A DNA stretch of 35,018 nt. Origin: a bacterium (GTDB taxonomy: Bacteria; Cyanobacteriota; Vampirovibrionia; Gastranaerophilales; Gastranaerophilaceae). Shown here piece after piece: positions 1 to 9,162 of this stretch. The DNA lies in assembly GCA_017652265.1 (NCBI GenBank), contig JAGCBH010000005.1:1-35018 (forward strand), given 5' to 3'. A program made the translations under genes and the position numbers. Within the stretch, counting starts at the first letter, position 1, and the number at the start of each line of letters is the position of its first letter. The notes below the pieces were generated by a model that was not told the origin of the DNA, searched no databases, and saw nothing but the letters and a program-made list of their open reading frames with translations.

Positions 1-17
1 ACAAAAACAAGTATATT

Positions 18-179
18 ATGTCAAGTATAGACGAATATTTCGATATATTAGACAAACAATCACAAAAAAAGACTCAAGTAATCGCTAAATCTTTGGTCAA
101 GTACTTGAAAGCAACAAGAGAAGAAGCCGCTAACAAGTACGAAGTTCTAAAAAATGAAAGTCAGGCTCAAAAAGTCTAG
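18..179 (+). CDS. Small hypothetical protein, possibly 5'-truncated by the window edge
   Basis: A 53-codon reading frame from ATG at 18 to TAG at 177-179. The product is hydrophilic and Lys/Glu-rich (begins MSSIDEYFDI, ends ESQAQKV), probably a soluble helical protein. No Shine-Dalgarno sequence precedes the ATG, and the frame stays open to base 1 (KNKYI before the Met). It may therefore be the 3' end of a longer gene whose start lies outside the window. A strong hairpin with a T-run follows 30 bases after the stop, which supports a real 3' gene end here. I do not recognise the family. Confidence 0.5.
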   Translation: MSSIDEYFDILDKQSQKKTQVIAKSLVKYLKATREEAANKYEVLKNESQAQKV

Positions 180-205
180 GGGAAAAGATAATGACAATCA
201 AAATG

Positions 206-236
206 TAAACGCAGAACGAACCGTTCTGCGTTTTTG
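206..236. terminator. Bidirectional intrinsic terminator
   Basis: Perfect 9-bp stem CGCAGAACG (210-218) and CGTTCTGCG (222-230) around a short AAC loop, with TTTTT after it on the plus strand and AAA before it. It lies between the convergent small gene (ends 179) and the SH3-like gene (ends 258), so it can serve both. Confidence 0.8.
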
Positions 237-257
237 TATTATTTATGTAAATACTCT

Positions 258-932
258 TTATTTAAAATCATTAATTCCGGTCAGAACTTTTATTTTCGGG
301 AAATAATATTTCTCACCGTTATCTGCTCTCCAGCGGACAAAGCCGGTTTTTGGAAATTTGTCCAAATCGGAAACGCTTACCAAAACCCAGTTCCCTTTAA
401 CCGTGTTCAGATTTATAACTTTCGGATGATTCATTTCACCTGATATTTGCGCAAAATTTTCAGGAGCTGTTCTCATGACTTTACTTACGTCTGGTGCACC
501 TTTAAGAGTGTATAGGCCATATTTTTTCCCGTACATGTTCATAAAAATTCCCCATGGCATAAATTTAAACTGGTCACCTTTTTCAATCCAGCCTGAAGAA
601 TTTTTCTTTCTGTCATAAACAACTTTTACCCAGTCATCAGTTTCATCTACAACGTCAAGCAGGGCAAGTCCTCTTTCCGGAAGGTAAAGCACGAACAAAT
701 CTTGAAGTTCAAGCCCTTCCGTATCTGTTGTTTCACTGTTCCATGCTATCTTTTTTATTACTTTTGCACTGTTGTCAGGTTCAGAGTACAGAGTCATGGA
801 ATTTTGCGAAATCTGATAAACTCCGTATGAATTGATTTCTGCACCAAAAGTTTGTGTCGGTACAACATCTTTTGCTAAGGCACACGAACCTGAAAATAAC
901 ATAAGTCCCAATATTATCAATAATTTTTTCAT
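258..932 (-). CDS. Secreted SH3-like domain protein, downstream of pheT
   Basis: A 224-residue protein. An N-terminal signal peptide (MKK, hydrophobic LLIILGLMLF, then SCALA before KD) has an ALA-type signal peptidase I site, so export is expected. The Cys before ALA is not in a good lipobox. The middle part resembles a bacterial SH3 fold: a stretch reading MTLYSEPDNSAKVI near residues 46-59, then a DDWVKVVYD strand and a SSGWIEKGD turn. Such domains usually bind cell-wall or periplasmic ligands, and none can be named here. The start follows the pheT stop by 7 bases with a GGGA-type ribosome site overlapping that stop, so the two are probably co-transcribed. There is no sign that it works in translation. 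The SH3 call is pattern-based and moderate. Confidence 0.75.
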   Translation of the reverse strand: MKKLLIILGLMLFSGSCALAKDVVPTQTFGAEINSYGVYQISQNSMTLYSEPDNSAKVIKKIAWNSETTDTEGLELQDLFVLYLPERGLALLDVVDETDDWVKVVYDRKKNSSGWIEKGDQFKFMPWGIFMNMYGKKYGLYTLKGAPDVSKVMRTAPENFAQISGEMNHPKVINLNTVKGNWVLVSVSDLDKFPKTGFVRWRADNGEKYYFPKIKVLTGINDFK

Positions 933-939
933 AATTTCC

Positions 940-3420
940 CTACTCTCTGAACGTTATGTCCGCATATGTTTTTTGCAGTTTCATTCTGACGGAAGCCATT
1001 TGTTTTTCAATGATGTCGTCCGTCAAAGTTGAATTATTGTCCTGTAATTTTATCCTGAAAGCAAGACTTTTAAAGCCTTTTTCTATATTTTCACCCTGAT
1101 AAACATCAAAAACTTCGCATCCGGCGAATACATTCTGCTCAACACCGGACTTTATAACTCTCTGAAGTTCTTCGTGTGAAACATCTTCGTTTATAACGAA
1201 TGCCAAATCGCGTCTGACTTCAGGGAATTGCGGAAGCTTTTTATAAACAGGTGCATTTTCTCTGATTATTGAAAGTAATTCATCCAAATCAATCTTAAAA
1301 ATAAGAATTTCCTGATTAATTTTCATCTTATCTTTCAAAATTGGGTGAATCTGGCCGACATAACCTATTGTGGTTAAGTTTTTGCCTAAAACGCATATTG
1401 CAGCGCTCTTATATGGATGTAAGAATGTTCTTGTTTCTTTGAGATCGGAATTTTCAAACTGAACGAACTTAATACGTTTTGAAACTCCTAATTCTTCAAA
1501 CATTTGTTCAAGAATGCCCTTAACTGTGTAGAAATCAGGTTCTGTCGGGTTTTGCCATTTTGAATTTTCAACTTCACCTGTTAATATCCCGCCTAAAATT
1601 CTGCATTCTCTAACTCCGGTGTTTTTCTCATCAGCTTCGGACACTTTATAATAAGTTTTTCCGATTTCGTAGGCCCAAAAATTCTTTTGTCCGTTGTCAA
1701 AATTGTATTTCAGGCAATTAAGCATGCACGGAGTAAGTGATTGTCTGAGCATTGAACTTTCTTCGCTGACGGAATTGAGAACTTTTACGGCAGAATTATC
1801 ATCATAATTCATCATAAATCTATCGAGCAAAGGTTTCCCGATTAATGAACTTGTCTGGATTTCGTTTAATCCCGCGCTGCGCATAAGGTCCCGAATTTTG
1901 TTTATATTCTTTTCCTCTGCCGTTATAACAGGAGTTACATTTTTGTTTGGCAAAGTCGGAGCGATTTTGTCAAAGCCGTTTATTCTTGAAATTTCTTCAA
2001 TTAAATCTATTTCTCTGTAAACATCTGCCACTCTGAATGACGGTACTCTGAATTTTGCGGCGATTTCATTTCCGCCAAGTTTTTCAAATCCAAGGTTTTC
2101 AAGAATATTGCAGCATCTTTCAGCCGGAATTTCGCAACCCAAAATTCTTTTTATTTGAGGGTATCTCAATGTAATATCAACAGGTTCAAGTTCATTAGAG
2201 CCTGCTTCTGCCAGCCCTTCAACCTTAGCATCGGCAAGTTCTACCATTAATTGCATTGCCCTCATAAGTGCAGGTTTAATCATCCCAATATCCACACCGC
2301 GCTCAAATCTTGCACTTGCTTCCGAACGATAGCCTACGCTGCGTGAACTTTTTCTTGTTGTTGCAGGCGGAAAATATGCAGCTTCAAGTGCTATTGCGGT
2401 TGTATTGTCGTCAATTTCGGAATTTTCTCCGCCAAAGACACCCGCTAAACAAACACCTTTGTCTTTTGTTGCAATCAGAACGCTTTCGGATGTTAATTCT
2501 CTTTCAACACCATCTAAGGTTGTTATCTTTTCGCCTTCTTTAGCGCGCCTTACACACAGATAACCGTCTAATTTGTTGAAATCAAAAGCGTGAAACGGTG
2601 TGCCGTATTCAAGCATAACGTAGTTTGTAATATCGACTACGTTATTTATTGCTCTTACTCCTGATGCGATAAGTCTTTTTTGCATCCAAAGAGGTGATGG
2701 TTTGATTTTGACATTCTTTAAAAGTCCTATTGAATAGTATTTACAAACATCTTCATCAATAATTTCTACTTTAAATTCTTTTGTAGAGAGGTCATTAGTG
2801 CAGATTAAAGGTGAGAATTTAAGCGGTTTATTGAAAATAGCACTCAATTCTCTTGCAACACCCAGTACAGACATTTCATCGCCTCTGTTTGCTGTCGGAG
2901 CAACAGTTATAACCGTGTCATTATCAAAACCCAGAACATCTTTAACATCTTTTCCGATTTTTACATCAGGGAAAATTCTGTTTAAAACAAGAATACCGTC
3001 TTCTTCCTGATAATTTCTTTCGGCGACACCAAGTTCATCAGCCGAACACAACATTCCTTGAGATTCAACTCCTCTGATTACGGCAGGCGTGAGAGTAAAC
3101 ATTTCACCTGTTTTTCTGTCTAAAACCTGGCTTCCGACTGATGCATAAGGAACAATCTGCCCGACAGCTATGTTTTGTGCACCGCAAACGACAGTTTTGG
3201 TTTCGTTACCGAGGTTTACCGTTACAAGGTGCAAGTGGTCGGAATTCGGATGGTTATCAATTTTTTCTATTTTTACCGTTTTTATATTGGTAAATTTGGG
3301 TTTTACATCCGCAGTTTCTTCAACTTCAAGTCCTGTCATAGTAAGCTCATGAGCAATTTGCTCTGTTTCTATATCAGATAAGTCAACAAATTCATTCAGC
3401 CAGTTCAAAGATATTTGCAT
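940..3420 (-). CDS. pheT: Phenylalanine--tRNA ligase beta subunit
   Basis: An 826-residue protein of normal length for bacterial PheT. It is the beta subunit of the alpha2-beta2 enzyme that charges tRNA-Phe in the cytoplasm. The N-terminus (MQISLNWLNEFVDL) is the typical opening. A tRNA-binding EMAP-like OB fold follows at about 40-150 (NHPNSDHLHLVTVNLG, VVCGAQN). Next come the B3/B4 editing region (VVDITNYVMLEYGTPFHAFD, GVFGGENSEI), B5 (LGCEIPAERC), the catalytic-like core, and a C-terminal FDX-ACB anticodon-binding domain (PQFPEVRRDLAFVI). AGGGA precedes the ATG. pheS is not adjacent: the next gene upstream is on the opposite strand. Unlinked pheS and pheT are also seen in cyanobacteria. 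Confidence 0.97.
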   Translation of the reverse strand: MQISLNWLNEFVDLSDIETEQIAHELTMTGLEVEETADVKPKFTNIKTVKIEKIDNHPNSDHLHLVTVNLGNETKTVVCGAQNIAVGQIVPYASVGSQVLDRKTGEMFTLTPAVIRGVESQGMLCSADELGVAERNYQEEDGILVLNRIFPDVKIGKDVKDVLGFDNDTVITVAPTANRGDEMSVLGVARELSAIFNKPLKFSPLICTNDLSTKEFKVEIIDEDVCKYYSIGLLKNVKIKPSPLWMQKRLIASGVRAINNVVDITNYVMLEYGTPFHAFDFNKLDGYLCVRRAKEGEKITTLDGVERELTSESVLIATKDKGVCLAGVFGGENSEIDDNTTAIALEAAYFPPATTRKSSRSVGYRSEASARFERGVDIGMIKPALMRAMQLMVELADAKVEGLAEAGSNELEPVDITLRYPQIKRILGCEIPAERCCNILENLGFEKLGGNEIAAKFRVPSFRVADVYREIDLIEEISRINGFDKIAPTLPNKNVTPVITAEEKNINKIRDLMRSAGLNEIQTSSLIGKPLLDRFMMNYDDNSAVKVLNSVSEESSMLRQSLTPCMLNCLKYNFDNGQKNFWAYEIGKTYYKVSEADEKNTGVRECRILGGILTGEVENSKWQNPTEPDFYTVKGILEQMFEELGVSKRIKFVQFENSDLKETRTFLHPYKSAAICVLGKNLTTIGYVGQIHPILKDKMKINQEILIFKIDLDELLSIIRENAPVYKKLPQFPEVRRDLAFVINEDVSHEELQRVIKSGVEQNVFAGCEVFDVYQGENIEKGFKSLAFRIKLQDNNSTLTDDIIEKQMASVRMKLQKTYADITFRE

Positions 3421-3537
3421 ACATTCCCTCTCAAAATAATATAATTTACAGGCAATATTTTATAACAAATTATCTGAAATGTAAATCTCAAGCAATTGAA
3501 CGGTTTACTTTTTTGAAAAAAGTATTAAATTAGAAGT

Positions 3538-4110
3538 ATGAAGAAATTTCTTTCACTTATGTTTGTTTTTTCGGTATTGTCTTGTGCGGCTTTTGCGGAA
3601 GGCGACGGTACTATGTGGGATAATTTCGGCGATACAAATTTTTATAACAATTCCAAGCAAACTGCCGTAAGTGATGAAAATTTTGAAAGAACTCTTGATA
3701 AAGTAAAGAAAGACCAAAATAGCGGGTTCTGGTGTAAAATTTTTAGCCGTGAAAAAAGGCCGTTTAAAGGGGATAATTTGCAGCAAAGTAATGAAACGGA
3801 GATTTTAAAAGGTGTTGAAAATGAGGTTCCTGTTCTTACGGTGCCGTATTCACTGTTAAAAACAGACGGAAATATTCTGCCGCCGGGACATTATCAGGTT
3901 TATGTTGAAAAAGAAAACGATAAACTAGTTATGAAATTCTATCAGGCGCATGATCTTGTTGCGCAGTTTATCGCTACTGAAACCGAAGAAGATTTGTTTG
4001 ATGAATATATAAATTATCTTACAATTGACGATTATGACGAAACACGCGTTAAAATTAATTTCGGCTCTATTGATTTTAATGCCTATGCGATTATCAGAAA
4101 AGTTATTTAA
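3538..4110 (+). CDS. Secreted hypothetical protein
   Basis: A 190-residue protein with a clear signal peptide (MKKFLSLMFVFSVLSC then AAFA before EGD), so it is exported. The mature part has an acidic, Asn-rich N-terminal third. After about residue 90 comes a beta-rich region (VPYSLLKTDG, LPPGHYQVYVEKEND, LVMKFYQAHDLVAQF, ending FNAYAIIRKVI) that could be one small domain. No enzyme motif is visible and I do not recognise the family. There is no ribosome-binding site. Instead TTTACT (3504-3509) and TAAATT (3526-3531) sit 16 apart, and the start codon lies exactly six bases after the second hexamer, which would give a leaderless mRNA. It is transcribed divergently from pheT. Confidence 0.75.
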   Translation: MKKFLSLMFVFSVLSCAAFAEGDGTMWDNFGDTNFYNNSKQTAVSDENFERTLDKVKKDQNSGFWCKIFSREKRPFKGDNLQQSNETEILKGVENEVPVLTVPYSLLKTDGNILPPGHYQVYVEKENDKLVMKFYQAHDLVAQFIATETEEDLFDEYINYLTIDDYDETRVKINFGSIDFNAYAIIRKVI

Positions 4111-4118
4111 AAAACAAA

Positions 4119-4138
4119 AAGGGCAAATATTTGCCCTT
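4119..4138 (-). terminator. Palindromic terminator, minus-strand polarity
   Basis: A perfect 20-base palindrome (arms AAGGGCAAAT / ATTTGCCCTT). On the minus strand it is followed by TTTTTGTTTTTT, a good intrinsic terminator. On the plus strand it is followed by A-rich sequence, so it is a weak terminator for the secreted gene ending at 4110. Its polarity fits the small minus-strand ORF at 4217-4330. Confidence 0.6.
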
Positions 4139-4216
4139 AAAAAACTCCTGTAGGTTAGTTGTTTGCACATATTTGTGCCTAATAAACACATCCAAAATCA
4201 GCAGCAATACACTGCT

Positions 4217-4330
4217 TTATTTCTCTATCTTTTTCAATACTTTTTCAATTTCATCTATGAAAGATAACAAAAATAAACTTATTTCATTTTTTAAACTAAC
4301 GGCACCCGGCCAAAAAGTATATTTATACAT
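4217..4330 (-). CDS. Candidate 37-residue microprotein
   Basis: A short minus-strand frame (begins MYKYTFWPGAVSL, ends KVLKKIEK) in an otherwise gene-free 449-base interval. AGGAGA lies 7 bases upstream of the ATG, one of the best ribosome sites in the window, and a minus-polarity terminator palindrome lies about 80 bases downstream. The product starts with an aromatic, hydrophobic stretch and ends in a Lys/Glu helix, as in a small membrane-associated peptide. No family is recognised. The call rests on the ribosome site and terminator only. The spacer before the terminator (4139-4216) holds two small inverted repeats (for example GCACA-AATA-TGTGC) that may be RNA structure. Confidence 0.4.
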   Translation of the reverse strand: MYKYTFWPGAVSLKNEISLFLLSFIDEIEKVLKKIEK

Positions 4331-4486
4331 GAATATTTCTCCTACAATTAACTTTCCACATAATTAATTTCGGAAAATTTTGAAAAAACTTTAGCTAATT
4401 TTTCTTGTATGTTACAAAAATTAATAATGTTATCCTAAAATGTTTGTCCGAACGGCTAAAATATGAAAAATCCATTTGCGAAATAC

Positions 4487-4515
4487 TTGACATACTTTTC
4501 AGTTAAAGGTATAAT
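4487..4515 (+). promoter_or_regulatory. Consensus sigma-70 promoter of the acyl-CoA synthetase operon
   Basis: TTGACA at 4487-4492 and TATAAT at 4510-4515 with a 17-base spacer: perfect hexamers at ideal spacing. The start codon is at 4560, giving a leader of about 40 bases with an AGGA ribosome site. This is the best promoter match in the window and suggests strong constitutive transcription unless a repressor acts. Confidence 0.85.
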
Positions 4516-4559
4516 ACTTTTAGCCGAAAAATGGCGGGTAAAGTAGGATATGGTGATTT

Positions 4560-6521
4560 ATGAGTAAAGAAAGAAAAGAACGCAGACGTAAAATTTTGTT
4601 GAAAAAACAATTGCTGTCGGACAGACGTCAGATGGAAAAATTTTTATCAGACAAAATGTCTTTTAATAAATATTTTAAAGAGAGCATTTCTCAGTATAGC
4701 AATATACCTGCCGTTACTGATACTTATAATGATTTGGAAATGAATTATTCCGAATTTGAGGGGCAGATTTCGCTTGTTGCATCAGCTCTGCAGTCTTTCG
4801 GAGTTAAAAGAGGCGATTTTGTCGGTATATTTACCGAAAATAACGGCCGCTGGGCGGTTTGTGAACAGGCGGTTATGCGCTGCGGTGCTATTGCAACGCT
4901 TAGAGGTTCAACCTGTCCTGTCGGTGAACTTGATTACATAATGGGGCATAGCGATGCTGTTGGTATTTTTGTCAGAGACGGCCATCTTTTAACAAAATTA
5001 AAACCATATCTTAAAAATCATGCTCTTAATTTTGTAATCATAATGTTCAAGGGTGCAAAAGACGATTTGTCAGGCATTGATGCACCTGTAATGTATTTTG
5101 ATGATGTGCTTGAAAAAGGTAAAAATTACACATTTAAAGAGCCGGAGCAATCTCTTGATGATTATGCCGTTATGATGTACACATCCGGTACTACGGGCAA
5201 TCCTAAGGGTGTTTTGTTAACTCACAAAAATATTTTGTCCCAAATGCCTGCTCTTCAAAGAGGAGTAAAGAGCAAAAAGGGTGAAAATACACTGCAGATT
5301 TTACCTGTATGGCATGCATATGAACATACAACTCAGCTTTATTTCTTTACTTGCGGGTGCCATTTGCATTTTACAACATTGAAAGATTTAAAAAATGATT
5401 TGGTAAAATATAAAATTGATATGATGATGTCTGTTCCTCGTATTTGGGAAGCGATAAGGCTTGGTGTTTTCCAAAAACTTAAACAAACATCTCATTTCAA
5501 ATACAGAATTTTTGATTTTGGTGTAAAACTGAGTATCAAATACAAAATTCACAAAATGTATTCTGAGCGCAGAATTACTAACAAAAAGCATGCATATCAT
5601 TTTTATATGAACTGGTACCACAGATTTGTAAGATTGTTTATGAAGCCTATACATGTTTTGTTGACACATACAATTTATCGTGCAGTAAAAAATGCGATAG
5701 GTTTGAATTTCAGAATGTCTGTTTCTGGCGGAAGTTCTTTGGCGTTAAAAGACCAGCTTTTTTATGATGCAATAGGTGTAAATCTCAGAGAAGGTTACGG
5801 TTTAACCGAAACTTCACCTATTATAACGCTGCGGGATGCAGATAAAATGAATTATCTTGGTTCTTGCGGACAGCCGTTTATGGCTACTGAAATAAAAGTT
5901 TTTGATATAGAAACGGATGAAGAATTGGGTGTATTCCAAAAAGGTGTCGTAAAAGCCAGAGGTTATCAAATAATGCATGGGTATTACAAAGATCAGGCGG
6001 CTACGGATGCTGTAATAGATAAAGACGGCTGGTTCACAACAGGTGATATAGGCTGGATGACTTATGATAATAACCTTGTTCTTGTGGGCAGAATGAAAGA
6101 AACAATAGTATTATCCAATGGGGAAAACGTTGAGCCGGTTCCGTTAGAAGAAGCGTGTCTGGAAAGTCCTTACATAGGACAAATTATGCTTGTCGGACAA
6201 GATGAATCTTCTTTGGGTGCTTTGGTTGTTCCGTCTGAGGCGGCACTTGAAAAATGCGGAATTTTGGCAAATGATCTTAAATCAGGTAAAAATTTAACGA
6301 TTAAAGATCAGACATTGAGAGATTTGATTAAACGTGAAATCGCTACTTATATAAAGAATAAACAGAATTTTAAAAACTTTGAACAGGTTAAGCAGTTTGA
6401 AGTGTTAAACGAAGACTTTAACATGAATAACGGTATGCTTAGTCAAACCGCAAAGATAAAAAGAAACAATATCTTTGAGAAGTACAAAGCAACGATTAGC
6501 GAAATGTTTGATAAAAAATAG
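4560..6521 (+). CDS. Long-chain acyl-CoA synthetase (AMP-forming)
   Basis: A 653-residue member of the ANL adenylate-forming superfamily. It activates a fatty acid with ATP to acyl-AMP and then transfers it to CoA, or possibly to ACP. Motifs are in order: phosphate loop YTSGTTGNPKG at 207-217, EGYGLTETSPI (A5), GWFTTGDIG (A7), VGRMKETIVLSNGENVEP (A8 hinge), and a C-terminal lysine region QTAKIKRNNI. A basic N-terminal tail (KERKERRRKILLKKQ) precedes the domain. Length and the VEPVPLEE hinge fit FadD/AasC-like long-chain enzymes better than acetyl-CoA synthetase. It is the first gene of a plus-strand operon with a DUF1836 protein and a POT transporter. The exact acyl chain cannot be read from sequence. 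Confidence 0.9.
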   Translation: MSKERKERRRKILLKKQLLSDRRQMEKFLSDKMSFNKYFKESISQYSNIPAVTDTYNDLEMNYSEFEGQISLVASALQSFGVKRGDFVGIFTENNGRWAVCEQAVMRCGAIATLRGSTCPVGELDYIMGHSDAVGIFVRDGHLLTKLKPYLKNHALNFVIIMFKGAKDDLSGIDAPVMYFDDVLEKGKNYTFKEPEQSLDDYAVMMYTSGTTGNPKGVLLTHKNILSQMPALQRGVKSKKGENTLQILPVWHAYEHTTQLYFFTCGCHLHFTTLKDLKNDLVKYKIDMMMSVPRIWEAIRLGVFQKLKQTSHFKYRIFDFGVKLSIKYKIHKMYSERRITNKKHAYHFYMNWYHRFVRLFMKPIHVLLTHTIYRAVKNAIGLNFRMSVSGGSSLALKDQLFYDAIGVNLREGYGLTETSPIITLRDADKMNYLGSCGQPFMATEIKVFDIETDEELGVFQKGVVKARGYQIMHGYYKDQAATDAVIDKDGWFTTGDIGWMTYDNNLVLVGRMKETIVLSNGENVEPVPLEEACLESPYIGQIMLVGQDESSLGALVVPSEAALEKCGILANDLKSGKNLTIKDQTLRDLIKREIATYIKNKQNFKNFEQVKQFEVLNEDFNMNNGMLSQTAKIKRNNIFEKYKATISEMFDKK

Positions 6522-6542
6522 AGTTAAGAATAGGCGAAAAGT

Positions 6543-7115
6543 ATGGAAGACATTATATTTGAACATTCAACGGTTGCAAAGCAACTGGCAAATCACAAAT
6601 TGCCAAGATACAATGACTTGACAAAGTTTGATGTATTTATGAATCAGCTTTTGGAAATATTAGATGAGTATTTATCTATATTTACAATTCCGGGTGAGCA
6701 GAAAATTTTAACCGCTTCAATGGTTAATAATTATGTTTTTAAGAATATAATAGAGCACCCTGTACAGAAAAAATATTCACGTTCTCATATTGCACGTCTT
6801 ATTGTTATAGGTGTTTTAAAACCTGTTCTGCCGATATCCGATATAGCGGAAATTATAAATCTGGCATTAAAACAGTACGATATAGAAGTTGCTTATGAGT
6901 ATTTTTGCATTGAGCTTGAAAAAGCTTTAAAAGTTACGTTTGAGGTTCGCGATTTTGCTGATATAGAAAAAACACAACCGACAAAAACAACTCCGCTTTC
7001 AACGCTTGTAAGGTCTGCAGTTTTATCGTTTGCAAACCAGCTGTATGTAAGAAAGAGTATTTATTATGCAACTCATGATCTTGCTGTTCAAAGTACCTCA
7101 GCGGTGGGTGTATAA
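6543..7115 (+). CDS. DUF1836 domain protein, possible regulator
   Basis: A 190-residue soluble protein matching the DUF1836 pattern: LPRYNDLTKFDVFMNQLLE, then MVNNYVFKN, then KKYSRSHIARLIVIGVLK. Members look like a MerR-type winged helix and are thought to be regulators, but no target is established. The gene lies 21 bases after the acyl-CoA synthetase gene. Its stop codon directly abuts the ATG of the peptide transporter, so the three are almost certainly one transcript and translation of the transporter may be coupled. Family call from remembered signature; function inferred. Confidence 0.7.
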   Translation: MEDIIFEHSTVAKQLANHKLPRYNDLTKFDVFMNQLLEILDEYLSIFTIPGEQKILTASMVNNYVFKNIIEHPVQKKYSRSHIARLIVIGVLKPVLPISDIAEIINLALKQYDIEVAYEYFCIELEKALKVTFEVRDFADIEKTQPTKTTPLSTLVRSAVLSFANQLYVRKSIYYATHDLAVQSTSAVGV

Positions 7116-8396
7116 ATGGCAAATTCTTTTTTGAGTGATCACCCGAAAGGCTTGTATCTGCTGTTTTTTGTTGAGATGTGGGAGCGCTTTTCGTTTTACG
7201 GAATGCGGGCATTGTTTCTTCTTTTTATGGTTAAGGAAATGATGTTTTCTGTTGAAAAAGCGGGTAACATCTATGGTTTGTATACGGGTTTTGTTTATCT
7301 GACGCCATTATTTGGAGGATTTCTTGCAGACAGATATCTTGGCCAGAGAAGATGCGTTACAATTGGTGCTATTCTGATGAGCTTAGGGCTTTTTATGCTC
7401 TCCACAGATATAAAACCATTGTTCTTTGTTGCACTTTTCACAATGATTTTTGCAAACGGATTTTTTAAATCAAATATAAGTTCAATTCTCGGAATGTTAT
7501 ATGAGGACAACAAAGAAAAAAAAGACAGTGCTTATACCATTTTCTATATGGGTATAAACCTCGGAGCGTTCATGTCTCCGCTGGTATGCGGAACATTAGC
7601 GGTTAAATATGGATTTACCTGGGGATTTTTCTCAGCTGGCGTAGGCATGCTTTTGGGATTAATTATGTATAAACTTCTTGAAAATAAATACCTCAAAAAT
7701 GCGGGATTGATTCCTGCAGGTAAAAAATCGGAAGATAATGAAGTTGCTGAAGTTGATAATGAACAAAAAAGCAGAATATTTGCCCTGTTTATATTGATGG
7801 CATTTTCGGTTGTATTTTTCACATGTTTTGAACAAGCCGGTTCATCACTGACATTATTTGCTGAGTATTCGGTTGATAGAGGATTTTTCGGGCATGAGAT
7901 ACCGCCTTATTATTTTCAGTCATTAAATCCATTGTACATAATTCTTTTTGCGCCGTTGATGTCTTGTTTATGGACATATTTGGCATCAAAACATAAAGAG
8001 CCGACATCTGCCGAAAAATTTACATTTTCACTTGTTCTTATGGGATTTGCCTACAGTATTATGGCAATTGCGGGGGCTCTGAGCGCAAATATGCCGGTTT
8101 CCGTAATGTGGCTTGTTGTTGTTTATTTCATAATGACAATTGCAGAACTTTGTCTGTCGCCTATTGGGTTATCGCTTGTTTCAAAACTTGCACCGAAACA
8201 ATTTTTATCGCTATTGATGGGTTGCTGGTTTTTGACAAGTTTTTTGGGAAATTTACTTGCCGGTTTCTGGGGCGGAAAGTACGAAACAATGAGCCACTGC
8301 ATAATATTTTTAACTCTTGCGGTGTTATCGTTTGTAAGCAGCTGTATTTTGGGAATGTTTGTGCCTAAACTCAATAAAATTATTGATAAAAAATAA
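7116..8396 (+). CDS. Proton-dependent oligopeptide transporter (POT/PTR2 family)
   Basis: A 426-residue polytopic inner-membrane protein. The POT signature ExxER is at residues 20-24 (EMWERFSFYGMRALFLLF), where the charged residues couple proton movement to di/tripeptide uptake. GGFLADRYLGQRR is the loop 2-3 MFS motif, and FYMGINLGAF matches the family's fifth helix. A conserved FxxxxEQAGSS follows a charged loop at about 200-220. It is shorter than the 480-500 residues usual for bacterial POTs, and probably lacks the two extra central helices. Its ATG immediately follows the stop of the upstream gene. Peptide uptake suits a host-associated amino-acid scavenger (inference). Confidence 0.88.
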   Translation: MANSFLSDHPKGLYLLFFVEMWERFSFYGMRALFLLFMVKEMMFSVEKAGNIYGLYTGFVYLTPLFGGFLADRYLGQRRCVTIGAILMSLGLFMLSTDIKPLFFVALFTMIFANGFFKSNISSILGMLYEDNKEKKDSAYTIFYMGINLGAFMSPLVCGTLAVKYGFTWGFFSAGVGMLLGLIMYKLLENKYLKNAGLIPAGKKSEDNEVAEVDNEQKSRIFALFILMAFSVVFFTCFEQAGSSLTLFAEYSVDRGFFGHEIPPYYFQSLNPLYIILFAPLMSCLWTYLASKHKEPTSAEKFTFSLVLMGFAYSIMAIAGALSANMPVSVMWLVVVYFIMTIAELCLSPIGLSLVSKLAPKQFLSLLMGCWFLTSFLGNLLAGFWGGKYETMSHCIIFLTLAVLSFVSSCILGMFVPKLNKIIDKK

Positions 8397-8480
8397 TTTG
8401 TAAATATAGCTACACAATTAATTGAAAGTTTGATTTTTGAATTGTAAAATTGTTTAGAGAGTCGTTTAGGAGAAATATAC

Positions 8481-9146
8481 TTGGGATACAGATTTGAAAT
8501 AATTACGGGACCTATGAGTTGCGGAAAGACTGAAGAACTTTTGCGCAGAATTAAAAGGCTTTCTATTGCAAAGAAGAAAATCAAGGTGATTTCTCCTGTA
8601 ATAGACACCCGAACACAGGGGGATTATATAAAATCAAGAAACGGATTATGGCAGGACGCATATAAAGTTCATAATGCCATGGAGATTTTGGATGTTGTAG
8701 ATGAGTCCGATGACGTTGTTGCAATTGATGAATTGCAGTTTTTTGACCACGATATAGTTAAAGTTATAAATCAACTTGTAAAAGACGGCAAAAAAGTTAT
8801 CGGAACAGGTTTAGAACTTGATTTTAAATCTGAGCCTTTCGGTTATATGGGCGAATTGATGTGCTATGCGGATAAAGTTGATAAGTTAAGTGCGATTTGT
8901 ATGAAGTGCGGAAGTGAATTTGCTACCCGTACTCAAAGGCTTATTGACGGACTTCCTGCTGACAAAAATTCGCCTCTTATAATGATTGGTGCGGATGAAA
9001 CTTATGAGGCAAGGTGTCTGGACTGTTATGAATTGCCGGATAAATCTATTGGTACTAAGGCAATACATTCTGATAAGAGTATAAAGGTGAAAAGTAATAA
9101 CGATACAATAAATAAAATTCGTGAACTCATCGGTTTAAATAAATAA
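8481..9146 (+). CDS. tdk: Thymidine kinase (type II)
   Basis: A 221-residue protein phosphorylating thymidine to dTMP with ATP, a salvage step. P-loop GPMSCGKT is at 10-17. The Walker B/catalytic segment AIDELQFFD is at 81-89. The lasso-domain zinc site is formed by C140-x2-C143 and C179-x2-C182. The FATRTQR loop is present. The start is a TTG at 8481 with AGGAG 8-12 bases upstream, and no ATG fits the conserved N-terminus. A C-terminal Lys-rich tail of about 25 residues is slightly longer than in most relatives. The dCMP deaminase across the convergent terminator at 9314-9347 acts on the same dTMP pool. Confidence 0.95.
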   Translation: MGYRFEIITGPMSCGKTEELLRRIKRLSIAKKKIKVISPVIDTRTQGDYIKSRNGLWQDAYKVHNAMEILDVVDESDDVVAIDELQFFDHDIVKVINQLVKDGKKVIGTGLELDFKSEPFGYMGELMCYADKVDKLSAICMKCGSEFATRTQRLIDGLPADKNSPLIMIGADETYEARCLDCYELPDKSIGTKAIHSDKSIKVKSNNDTINKIRELIGLNK

Positions 9147-9162
9147 GAAAGGAGAAATTGTT

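Noticed and set aside
4111-4559. Riboswitch leader for the acyl-CoA synthetase operon
   Set aside because: The promoter at 4487-4515 leaves a leader of only about 40 bases, too short for a known aptamer, and the hairpins lie upstream of it.
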